Shown here: positions 1 to 7,066 of the stretch, piece after piece
Position numbering within the stretch: the stretch's first letter is position 1
Layout: each line of letters opens with the position of its first letter
DNA from: Phycisphaerae bacterium
GTDB taxonomy: Bacteria > Planctomycetota > Phycisphaerae > Sedimentisphaerales > Anaerobacaceae
Direction of reading: 5' to 3'
Assembly: GCA_016782755.1 (NCBI GenBank)
Contig: JADHXY010000008.1
Coordinates: 1-32,103 of the forward strand
Length of the DNA stretch: 32,103 nt
The notes under the pieces: generated by a model
What the model was told of the DNA's origin: nothing
The model's input: only the letters and a program-made list of their open reading frames with translations
The model's database searches: none
Program-made: the position numbers and the translations under genes

Positions 1-326
1 AGCGTGGAACATTTTTCGGATACAACCGTCTCGTAAATGACATGACCGCTATCGAAACCATGAAGCAACTCGGCTGTCCCGTGATTTTCGATGCCACTCA
101 CAGCACTCAGCAGCCCGGAGGACTCGGCAATGCAAGTGCGGGTCGACGGGAAATGGCCCCTATGCTGGCAAAAGCCGCTATCGCTGCCGGCGCAAATGGG
201 TTATTTTTAGAGATTCACCCAGACCCTGCCAACGCAAAATCCGATGCAGCATGTATTATGCCAATAGATTGGCTTGAAGATGTTCTTAACGTTTGCAAAA
301 AAATATTCGAGCTAATAAGAAACTAA
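1..326 (+). CDS. kdsA: 3-deoxy-8-phosphooctulonate synthase (KdsA), C-terminal part
   Basis: This is the C-terminal roughly 108 residues of KDO-8-phosphate synthase, which condenses phosphoenolpyruvate and arabinose 5-phosphate for the KDO of lipopolysaccharide. The reading frame is open from the left edge (first full codon at base 3), so the start lies outside the window. Family motifs are visible: RGTFFGYN at the edge, then FDATHSTQQPGG, then GRREMAP, and the GLFLEIHPDPANAKSD segment. The Asp-Ala-Thr-His-Ser stretch and the HPDP region belong to the substrate and metal pocket of this aldolase-type barrel. The stop codon is one base before the next start, so the downstream radical SAM gene is probably cotranscribed. 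The presence of KdsA implies an outer membrane with KDO. Identification is firm. Confidence 0.95.
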   Translation, partial: RGTFFGYNRLVNDMTAIETMKQLGCPVIFDATHSTQQPGGLGNASAGRREMAPMLAKAAIAAGANGLFLEIHPDPANAKSDAACIMPIDWLEDVLNVCKKIFELIRN

Positions 327-327
327 A

Positions 328-1278
328 ATGACTGAACAAAAAAAATATCTATTCGGGCCGGTGCCTTCAAGACGACTTGGATTGAGCCTGGGTGTGGATT
401 TAGTGCCGTTCAAATACTGCCCCCTTGATTGCGTATATTGCCAGCTTGGAAAAACCACCAATCTAACGATCCAGCGAAAAGAGTATGTCCGTGCTGAAGA
501 TGTCCTCGAAGAATTAAAACAAAGGATAGCACAGGGACTCAGAGCAGATGTTATTACCTTGAGCGGTTCCGGCGAGCCTACATTAAACAGCTCGTTCGGC
601 AAGGTCATAGAAGGAATAAAAAAATTAACGGATATTCCAGTAGTCGTCTTAACTAACGCAACTCTATTCTATGACGAACAGGTAAGACAAGACTGCGCAA
701 AAGCAGATATCGTCGTTCCTTCGCTCGATGCAGCCGATAACGAAACTTTCGAAAAAATCAACCGGCCTGAAAAAAGCCTGACTGTTGAAAAATTAATCGA
801 TGGACTCTGCAAATTCAGAAACGAATTTACCGGCAAGCTCTGGCTCGAAGTCTTCATGGTCGAAGGAATTAATACCGGCAAAGAGCAAACACAAAAATTA
901 AAAGAAGCGATAGAAAAAATCAAACCGGACAAAATCCAGCTCAATACAGCCGTCAGGCCTACGGCTGAATCGGGCATTGAGAGAATCCCCATCGAAAGGC
1001 TCGAATCGATAGCTCAGCAGATTGGCAACAATTGCCAGGTCGTAGCCGATTATCCTGAATCCGAACAAACCGAAAACATGCTTATCAAGTCGGAACAGAT
1101 ACTCGACATGCTCAAAAGACGGCCATGTTCATTAGATGATATATGCGCAGGCTTGAATATCCACCGAAATCATGCGCTCAAATATATTGGCCGATTCGAA
1201 AATGAAGGTAAAATTGTAGCCGAAATCAAAAATGGCAAAAAATTCTACAAATCTTCTGAGCATAAAAACACACCTTAA
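328..1278 (+). CDS. Radical SAM protein with C-terminal winged-helix-like domain (COG0731-like)
   Basis: This 316-residue protein opens with the segment FGPVPSRRLGLSLGVD, followed by a CxxxCxxC iron-sulfur motif at Cys31, Cys35 and Cys38. That pattern is typical of radical SAM enzymes that bind a 4Fe-4S cluster and cleave S-adenosylmethionine. A glycine-rich SGSGEPTLN segment near residue 80 fits the SAM-binding strand. Residues from about 245 (ILDMLKRRPCSLDDICAGL onward) look like a small winged-helix domain. Relatives are often annotated as wyosine-synthetase-like Fe-S oxidoreductases, but that name comes from distant TYW1 similarity and I do not assign a substrate. It starts one base after the kdsA stop, without a strong Shine-Dalgarno site, which suggests translational coupling. 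Family is confident; reaction unknown. Confidence 0.85.
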   Translation: MTEQKKYLFGPVPSRRLGLSLGVDLVPFKYCPLDCVYCQLGKTTNLTIQRKEYVRAEDVLEELKQRIAQGLRADVITLSGSGEPTLNSSFGKVIEGIKKLTDIPVVVLTNATLFYDEQVRQDCAKADIVVPSLDAADNETFEKINRPEKSLTVEKLIDGLCKFRNEFTGKLWLEVFMVEGINTGKEQTQKLKEAIEKIKPDKIQLNTAVRPTAESGIERIPIERLESIAQQIGNNCQVVADYPESEQTENMLIKSEQILDMLKRRPCSLDDICAGLNIHRNHALKYIGRFENEGKIVAEIKNGKKFYKSSEHKNTP

Positions 1279-1399
1279 CTAATTTTTCTTAGCAAATCAC
1301 ATCAAAATGTAAAGATAGGAAGCTTTTTTGGCCGATAAAAGACCATGTAGGCTATAAAAACTTAAATTTTTGTTTTTTTTGGCATAACTAATTGAGCTT

Positions 1400-1428
1400 T
1401 TGACCGATTAGACCGATAAAAATACTGT
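1400..1428 (+). promoter_or_regulatory. Candidate sigma70-type promoter upstream of the small hypothetical gene and xerC
   Basis: TTGACC at 1400-1405 and TACTGT at 1423-1428 are separated by 17 bases. A perfect TATAAT also occurs at 1457-1462, but it has no good -35 partner and would start transcription almost at the gene. The region contains the heptamer GACCGAT twice (from 1402 and from 1411), which could be an operator; that is speculation. Confidence 0.45.
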
Positions 1429-1479
1429 GTCTCAAATAAGATGTGTTTCGATACAGTATAATCGCTCTTGGAATTGAAT

Positions 1480-1719
1480 ATGGCTTTTATAAAAAAACAA
1501 CTTGTACTAAGAAAAGGAAATGAGAACTTCATTTTCCGATACGACCCCGGCGAGGAAGGAAATCTTCTTGATTCTATGATCGAACAAGCCAAAAGCCCCA
1601 ATACTAATTTCGACTGGTTTGATGCAGCTGTCCTGAGTTTCAAGTTGACCGGAACTCTGATCGGGCAAGCCGATCAAATTCTTTGTGATAATTCAGATAC
1701 CCAATTTCAAATAAAATAG
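1480..1719 (+). CDS. Small hypothetical protein, 79 residues
   Basis: I do not recognise this family. The ATG at 1480 is chosen over an in-frame TTG at 1468 because GGAA at 1470-1473 sits about seven bases before it. The product begins MAFIKKQLVLRKGNENFIF and reads as a soluble, mixed alpha/beta protein with no signal peptide, membrane segment or cysteine cluster. A single cysteine lies near the C-terminus. The segment FDWFDAAVLSFKLTGTLIGQ looks like an amphipathic helix followed by a strand. It lies 28 bases before the Xer recombinase gene on the same strand and probably shares its transcript. The codon pattern looks like real coding sequence and the hydrophobic spacing is sensible, but conservation would have to be tested. 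Confidence 0.6.
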   Translation: MAFIKKQLVLRKGNENFIFRYDPGEEGNLLDSMIEQAKSPNTNFDWFDAAVLSFKLTGTLIGQADQILCDNSDTQFQIK

Positions 1720-1747
1720 GTTCTTTTCTTTTAGGCGAGCAAAAAAA

Positions 1748-2797
1748 ATGGAAAACTGCCAGCTAACAAGCGATTTTATTAATTATTTGAATCATGAAAG
1801 ACATTTTTCTGCTCATACGGCAAAGTCTTATTCAGCCGACTTGAGCCAGTTCGGTGATTTCCTGACAAAAAGATCTGAGGCTGACAATACCTCCCAGCAA
1901 TCAGGTTTTCAAACCAACAACGATTACAATGCACATCCAGGCATAGCCGTAAAAACAGACAATAAAATAGAGCAAATAATCCTTAGCGTAGAGGTTTCTG
2001 ACGTAAGGGCTTATCTCGGTGCACTAAACGAAAAAGAATACTCAAAATCCACCATCGCCCGCAAACTTGCTACCCTTCGAAGCTTTTACAAATTCCTGGT
2101 AAAACGTAATATCGTTACATCTAACCCGGTTGCGCCAGTAAGAACTCCGAAGCTGGACAAGAAACTTCCAAAATTCCTTGAATATGAAGAAGTCAAAAGG
2201 CTGCTGGATTCAATCTCAACCCAAAACTGGCTCGGAGCAAGAGATTGTGCGATTATGGAGACTTTATACAGCACAGGTACGAGAGTAAGCGAGCTGGTAT
2301 CCTTAAATATGGAAGATATTGATTTTCTCAGCGAAGTTGTCCATATAAGAGGTAAAGGCAAAAAAGAGAGAATCGCACCAATAGGATCGTCGGCACTGCA
2401 GGCTATCCAGCACTATATGGAATTCAGGAACAGAAGAGCACAAAGTTCTGACGATTTTGATGCTAAGGTATTATTTGTTAATAAGCACGGCAAAAGACTT
2501 AGCACAAGAAGCGTTAGACGCAAGATGGACAAATACCTCAAAATAGCTGGTTTAGACCCTTCGATAAGCCCACATACCCTTCGTCACAGCTTTGCGACAC
2601 ACATGCTCAATAACGGTGCCGACCTGCGAAGTGTCCAGGAACTGCTTGGCCATCAGTCGCTTTCCACTACACAGATATATACACATCTTGGAACGGGAAG
2701 ATTAAAAGACGTTTACAACTTAGCTCATCCCCGCCAATCGGAACAAACCACTGAACCTGAAAATAATACTAAACCGGAAGAAAACAGCAATCCCTGA
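1748..2797 (+). CDS. xerC: Tyrosine recombinase XerC/XerD
   Basis: This is a site-specific tyrosine recombinase of the Xer type, expected to resolve chromosome dimers at dif during division. All catalytic residues are visible: Arg179 in TGTRVSEL, Lys203 in RGKGKKER, His276 and Arg279 in HTLRHSFATH, His302 in LGHQSLSTTQ, and the nucleophile Tyr311 in IYTH. The N-terminal core-binding domain starts LTSDFINYLNHERHFSAHT. At 349 residues it is longer than the usual 295-305. The excess is a polar insertion at about residues 43-78, between N-terminal helices, and an acidic Pro/Glu/Asn-rich tail after residue 325. No phage genes or attachment sites lie nearby, so I favour a housekeeping role over an integrase. 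XerC and XerD cannot be told apart from this sequence alone; the symbol is a best guess. Confidence 0.88.
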   Translation: MENCQLTSDFINYLNHERHFSAHTAKSYSADLSQFGDFLTKRSEADNTSQQSGFQTNNDYNAHPGIAVKTDNKIEQIILSVEVSDVRAYLGALNEKEYSKSTIARKLATLRSFYKFLVKRNIVTSNPVAPVRTPKLDKKLPKFLEYEEVKRLLDSISTQNWLGARDCAIMETLYSTGTRVSELVSLNMEDIDFLSEVVHIRGKGKKERIAPIGSSALQAIQHYMEFRNRRAQSSDDFDAKVLFVNKHGKRLSTRSVRRKMDKYLKIAGLDPSISPHTLRHSFATHMLNNGADLRSVQELLGHQSLSTTQIYTHLGTGRLKDVYNLAHPRQSEQTTEPENNTKPEENSNP

Positions 2798-2827
2798 CAA
2801 CCGTAAAAGGTCAAAAAACGTAACTCA

Positions 2828-2868
2828 AAGCCGCATCTGAACATATCGTCTCAGGTGCGGCTTTTTTT
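2828..2868 (+). terminator. Rho-independent terminator after xerC
   Basis: The arms AAGCCGCA-t-CTGA and TCAG-g-TGCGGCTT form a 12-13 pair stem with one central mismatch and a ten-base loop. The stem runs straight into a run of seven or eight T. It lies about 30 bases after the xerC stop and separates it from the convergent PilZ gene. Confidence 0.88.
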
Positions 2869-2897
2869 ACAGGATTGACAATAGAAAGATGGCTGTT

Positions 2898-3662
2898 TTA
2901 TCGCTTGCTGCTATTGAGTTTATCATACTGCTCGACTACGCTTGCAAGTCTTGAAAGTATCAGCCGCCCTTCCGGACTTGCCTCTAAACCGATTATTTCC
3001 AAACCCAATGTGAGGTGCCTCCTATCGGCTGTGGACAAAGCCGTTCGAATCCCCGCCGTAAACGAAATAGGCGTTTCATGCTCAAAAGGAGTAAATTTCA
3101 AACCTACGCTCTGCCCCTTTTCAAAAACAATCGACTCCGAACTCTCCATAGCTATTTGGATACCGCCCAAAGAAATATCTAACAATTTACCACAAAGTTC
3201 AGGCCCACACCCAACCGAAGTTCTGTCTCCGTTTTGGACAGTAAACCGCTGCCAGAGCAAAATATTTACATTTTGCAAAGCCGGAACCTGGACACGTCGA
3301 TAATTACGCCTCGAAACTAATTCGATATTTTCCGGAATAGCTAATCTGACTATTGAATTGCCGCCGTCATTTTGTCCCGGCACCAAATCATAAACAATTG
3401 TATCGAAAATAAAATTCCCGGATGAGTTACCCAGACAGTCCTTTAATGATATTCCTACCCTGCTTCCAACTTCTATGTCAAAAGTTTTCGATTTAAGCTG
3501 TGCCAATATTCGAATCTCAAATGTATTATCTTCAAAATTCGTCAAAACCGCCTTATTGGCAAACCACCTACCATCCTTCTGGTAAGTTATTGTCAGCGGG
3601 TTTTTACTTGATATCAGCTCATTTAACAGCTCTTTGGGCTTAACTTTCAATAGCATTGACAT
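2898..3662 (-). CDS. PilZ domain protein, likely c-di-GMP receptor (YcgR-like)
   Basis: This 254-residue soluble protein has a C-terminal PilZ domain from about residue 115. Both c-di-GMP-binding signatures are intact: an arginine cluster RRNYRR at 118-123 just before the barrel, and DISLGG at 162-167 (DxSxxG). The N-terminal 110 residues are mostly beta strands and resemble the flagellar-brake-type domain that precedes PilZ in YcgR-like proteins. The PilZ family is known to transmit c-di-GMP levels to motility, adhesion or polysaccharide output; the target here is not shown. GAGAG lies nine bases before the ATG at 3662. No signal peptide or transmembrane segment is seen. It faces xerC convergently and the subtilase-like gene divergently, so it is probably a single-gene unit. 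No cyclase or phosphodiesterase lies in the window. Confidence 0.85.
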   Translation of the reverse strand: MSMLLKVKPKELLNELISSKNPLTITYQKDGRWFANKAVLTNFEDNTFEIRILAQLKSKTFDIEVGSRVGISLKDCLGNSSGNFIFDTIVYDLVPGQNDGGNSIVRLAIPENIELVSRRNYRRVQVPALQNVNILLWQRFTVQNGDRTSVGCGPELCGKLLDISLGGIQIAMESSESIVFEKGQSVGLKFTPFEHETPISFTAGIRTALSTADRRHLTLGLEIIGLEASPEGRLILSRLASVVEQYDKLNSSKR

Positions 3663-3759
3663 TTTGTTCTCTCAACAGAATAAGATTTCACTTCTAATCC
3701 TCTTTCGGCATCTAAACCCGGCTGGTTAAGCTCCTTATGCCTCACCAGTACCTTCATGC

Positions 3760-3788
3760 TTGTATTTAATGCCTTATTCTGTTATAAT
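3760..3788 (+). promoter_or_regulatory. Sigma70-type promoter of the subtilase-like gene
   Basis: TTGTAT at 3760-3765 and a perfect TATAAT at 3783-3788 have the ideal 17-base spacing. It leaves a leader of about 85 bases and supports the downstream ATG at 3882 as the true start. Confidence 0.7.
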
Positions 3789-3881
3789 GACCTTTGTGCC
3801 TATGCATTGAAATTTCACCTTAAAAGGCGTTTGCATAGAGGGTGTCTTAATTTTTTTATTATTTTTTCACGGAGTATTTCG

Positions 3882-5618
3882 ATGGCTTTTTGCAATCTGC
3901 AAAAAAAGTTATCGGTCCTTTTGGCGATATTAACTTCGCTGCTGCAATTATCATTTGCATCGGCTGAGACGAAACCTCTGCATCCTGCAAGTTTTGATGT
4001 CGTTGGAATTAACAAACTCAAATCCTTAAATCCGCAGCTGGATGGGGGCGGAGTAAAAATTTCTGTCATCTCACGAAGCTTCGATTACATCGATGGTATC
4101 CCGCAAAACAACTATCTCTGTGACATTTTCCAGGAATGCCTGAGTAATGCAAATATTTCCTTCGACAGCACGCCGGGCATACCGGCATACAAATCTGAAC
4201 ATAGTACGAATGTCTGCTCAATACTTTTCGGTTCAGATCCGAACGCTTATAACCCTGAAATCGGCGATTTTAATTTCCGCGGAGCCGTTCCCAATGCAAA
4301 CGCAAATGTCTGCGAGTTCTGGCACTTTTTATCCAATTACGTTTTTGAAGACAATGATTTCGATACCGACTTGATCACTGCAAGTTTTGGAAGCCATTTT
4401 GAAAGCTGGTGGACAAGAGGCATCGACGCATTAGCAGAACACGAATCCCTGCCTGTCATTGCGGCAATTGGAAATGGTGAACATGCATTCGACACAGCTA
4501 TGTTTCCGGGAGCCGGCGCAAATGTGATTGGAGTGGGCGTTGTCGATTCAGTAAGCTCAAACAAACTATATATCACCCTTACAAACTTCGGACTGGCAAA
4601 ACCCGAACATTCCAGCACAGGCCCGACTTTCGACCGAAGATGCAAACCGGACATAGTTGCACCCGGAAACTGCCTCGTGCCTGCCGCAAACGAAAACTCA
4701 GAATATTATCCTTCGGGAAACTGGTCAAGCTATGCAGCCCCTACAGTAGCCGGAGCGGCTGCGTTGCTTATTCAAAAAGCAAAATTAAATAAAACGAACC
4801 TCGATTTAATCTCCTCGACGGGTGGAAATTGCATAATAAAAACCATTTTACTCAATTCAGCAACCAAACTGCCCTTCTGGCACAAAGGCCTGCTAACCAA
4901 AGACGACGATCACAGCGTACCATTGGACTACATCCAGGGAGCAGGACTCTTAAACGCTGTTAAAGCACACGATATCCTTGACGCAGGCAGACAAGAGGCG
5001 GGGTTTGTTAAAAATATCGGATGGGACAAAAACAGGCTCGAAATAGACAAAGAATTCGAAAAAGTTTATCATATCCACCTCGACAACCCTGAAAAAAAGA
5101 TAATTACAGCTACTGCTGCCTGGAACCTGCATTACAACAAAAAATATCCTTTTGAAATAACTGAAGAAAAAAACAGCAATTTAAGCCTTGAACTATGGGC
5201 ACTCGATGTCAATGACCCGAATAGAAGCCTACTTATAGATTACAGTGACAGCTATGTCGACAACGTTGAGCATATCCACTGTAAAACCGACCCAAACTTC
5301 ACCGATTACGATCTCGTCATCTCGTACAGCACAAATGAAAGCATTGACATCCAAAACGAAGGTGAAGATTACGCTATAGCCTGGAATATCGATGAATCGC
5401 CAGCCGAAAAACAAGACATCCTATGGTATGACCTGGATACCAACGGCATCGTTGACGAAAAAGATTTAGAGATAATTTTCGGCTTCGCAAAAGCTGTACT
5501 CGAATCCGGCAGCGATATTTCCTTTGGCGATATAAACGGAGACGGCAAGATCGACCTTGACGACATAAGCATTCTGTTCGAGCAAAATAATAGACAGGCA
5601 AAGTGGTTTAATGATTGA
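3882..5618 (+). CDS. Secreted subtilisin-like (S8) protein with C-terminal dockerin-like EF-hand pair; catalytic Asp not found
   Basis: The ATG at 3882 is chosen because GGAG sits seven bases upstream, a promoter lies just before, and the product then begins with a signal peptide (MAFCNLQKKLSVLLAILTSL, cleavage likely after ASA near residue 28). The 578-residue protein shows a subtilase core: His107 in EHSTN (for HGTH), Asn198 in AAIGN (oxyanion hole) and Ser283 in SSYAAPTVAGAAAL (for GTSMAAP). The position of the catalytic Asp reads VISRSFD (residues 62-68), where relatives have VIDTG or VLSDSFD, so the Asp is replaced by Ser64 or Arg65. Two calcium loops, D517-x-D-x-N and D550-x-N-x-D, form a dockerin-like C-terminus. 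It may be an inactive protease or use a shifted acid. An extracellular or cell-surface location is likely. Confidence 0.8.
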   Translation: MAFCNLQKKLSVLLAILTSLLQLSFASAETKPLHPASFDVVGINKLKSLNPQLDGGGVKISVISRSFDYIDGIPQNNYLCDIFQECLSNANISFDSTPGIPAYKSEHSTNVCSILFGSDPNAYNPEIGDFNFRGAVPNANANVCEFWHFLSNYVFEDNDFDTDLITASFGSHFESWWTRGIDALAEHESLPVIAAIGNGEHAFDTAMFPGAGANVIGVGVVDSVSSNKLYITLTNFGLAKPEHSSTGPTFDRRCKPDIVAPGNCLVPAANENSEYYPSGNWSSYAAPTVAGAAALLIQKAKLNKTNLDLISSTGGNCIIKTILLNSATKLPFWHKGLLTKDDDHSVPLDYIQGAGLLNAVKAHDILDAGRQEAGFVKNIGWDKNRLEIDKEFEKVYHIHLDNPEKKIITATAAWNLHYNKKYPFEITEEKNSNLSLELWALDVNDPNRSLLIDYSDSYVDNVEHIHCKTDPNFTDYDLVISYSTNESIDIQNEGEDYAIAWNIDESPAEKQDILWYDLDTNGIVDEKDLEIIFGFAKAVLESGSDISFGDINGDGKIDLDDISILFEQNNRQAKWFND

Positions 5619-5761
5619 TTTGAGCCTTTTTTTGTGCATTTCTTCAGGTTTTGACAAAAATTACTTTTATTTTAGCCAAAAATCTGGTAAATAGAAACAT
5701 CGTTGCTATCTCACAATAGCCGATAAAGATAAAGAGTAAGTACGAATGAACGCAAAAAAAG

Positions 5762-7042
5762 ATGAAGTTGGTTACCTCCAAATCCCGTTTAGAGGGGAAA
5801 GTAAAAATCCCCGCCTCGAAATCGCACACCATACGTGCGATAGCCATCGCTTCTATTGCTAACGGAAAAAGCATAATTCGCCAACCTTTGGTCTCCCAGG
5901 ATACTTTAAGTGCTGTTGAATGCTACCGTGCGCTCGGAGCCGATATTGACATTTCAAACGATAAAATGTGGCTCGTTAACGGCACATCTGGAAAAATCGA
6001 ACCGCTCGCTGACAAAATTGATGTCGGCAATTCCGGCACCACTCTTCGCATCGCACTCGGAACCGCTGCACTCGCAGAACAAGACAAAAAAATCACCTTC
6101 ACCGGCGACAAGCAAATCCAGACCAGACCTCTAAAACCCCTCGTTGACGCTCTCAATACGCTCGGTGCAAAATGCAAAAGCCAAAACCCGCAAGCAAAAG
6201 CTCCCGTCGAAATTTCCGGCACTATCAAGGGCGGAAATGTATCCATCTCATGCCCGACCAGCCAGTTCCTTACAAGCCTCTTGCTCTGCTGTCCTTTGGC
6301 TCAAAACGATACCCAAATCCACGTAACACTCCTAAACGAACCCGGCTACGTTCAAATGACACTCGACTGGCTCGACCGCCAAAATATAAACTACCAGCAC
6401 AAGAACCTCACATCTTTCAAGATCAAAGGTTCTCAGAAATACAAATCTTTCGACTATACTATACCCGCCGATTTTTCCAGTGCCACATTCTTCATCTGTG
6501 CCGCTGCCCTGTTCGCCGAAAAAGTTACAATACAAGGTCTCGATTTCTCCGACTCTCAGCCGGACAAACTTGTCGTCGATTACCTCGAGTTAATGGGTGC
6601 AAACATAAAAAAACAAGATAATAACCTCATAATAACCGCCTCGCAGCTGACCGGTGCCGACATAGACATGAACCAGACGCCCGACGCTCTGCCGGCAATG
6701 GCTGTAACCGCTGCATTTGCAAAAGGAAAAACAAGATTATTCAATGTAGCACAGGCCAGAAACAAAGAAACAGACCGTATAAAATGCATGGCCCAGGAGT
6801 TGAACAAGATCGGCATAGCCGCTGAAGAAATCGAAGACGGCCTTATAATCGAGCCGGGCAAAATTTCAGCAGCTCAGGTTGACGGCAGAGACGACCACAG
6901 AATCGTCATGGCAATGGCGATAGCCGGCCTCGGAAGCGATAAACCTCTTGAAATCAGCTCTGCTCAGGCAATGAACGTTACTTTCCCTGACTATGTCAAA
7001 CTCATGAATAGCATCGGGGCAAATATGAAAATAACAGATTGA
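5762..7042 (+). CDS. aroA: 3-phosphoshikimate 1-carboxyvinyltransferase (EPSP synthase)
   Basis: The enzyme transfers the enolpyruvyl group from phosphoenolpyruvate to shikimate 3-phosphate, the sixth step of the shikimate pathway, in the cytoplasm. Length (426 residues) is normal. Motifs run in the expected order: the substrate lysine and serine in PASKSHTIR (Lys20, Ser21, Arg25), GNSGTTLR at 89-96, TSQFLTSLL, a TPDALPAMA segment with the presumed catalytic Asp308, RNKETDRI, and DGRDDHRIVMA at 374-384. An in-frame stop at 5747 forces the start to lie after it, and the ATG at 5762 is the only good candidate. The Shine-Dalgarno site is poor. It is followed after 24 bases by aroC, so the pair is probably one operon. 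TTGACA occurs at 5651-5656, but no convincing -10 box accompanies it. Confidence 0.95.
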   Translation: MKLVTSKSRLEGKVKIPASKSHTIRAIAIASIANGKSIIRQPLVSQDTLSAVECYRALGADIDISNDKMWLVNGTSGKIEPLADKIDVGNSGTTLRIALGTAALAEQDKKITFTGDKQIQTRPLKPLVDALNTLGAKCKSQNPQAKAPVEISGTIKGGNVSISCPTSQFLTSLLLCCPLAQNDTQIHVTLLNEPGYVQMTLDWLDRQNINYQHKNLTSFKIKGSQKYKSFDYTIPADFSSATFFICAAALFAEKVTIQGLDFSDSQPDKLVVDYLELMGANIKKQDNNLIITASQLTGADIDMNQTPDALPAMAVTAAFAKGKTRLFNVAQARNKETDRIKCMAQELNKIGIAAEEIEDGLIIEPGKISAAQVDGRDDHRIVMAMAIAGLGSDKPLEISSAQAMNVTFPDYVKLMNSIGANMKITD

Positions 7043-7066
7043 AAGTTTTTTTAGGAGATTCGTGAT

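Noticed and set aside
1748-2797. The tyrosine recombinase as an integrase of a mobile element
   Set aside because: No attachment-site repeats, phage or conjugation genes are nearby, and all neighbours are ordinary chromosomal genes.
3756-3881. N-terminal extension of the subtilase-like gene to an upstream start codon
   Set aside because: The promoter at 3760-3788 lies inside it, and the ATG at 3882 has a good GGAG site followed by a signal peptide.
5651-5656. TTGACA upstream of aroA as a promoter
   Set aside because: The sequence 17 bases later is AGCCAA, and no other -10-like box has suitable spacing.
5746-5862. A 38-codon frame starting at ATG 5746 and overlapping the aroA start
   Set aside because: It is out of frame with aroA, ends early, and has no motif. 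It looks like chance, though it could be a short leader.
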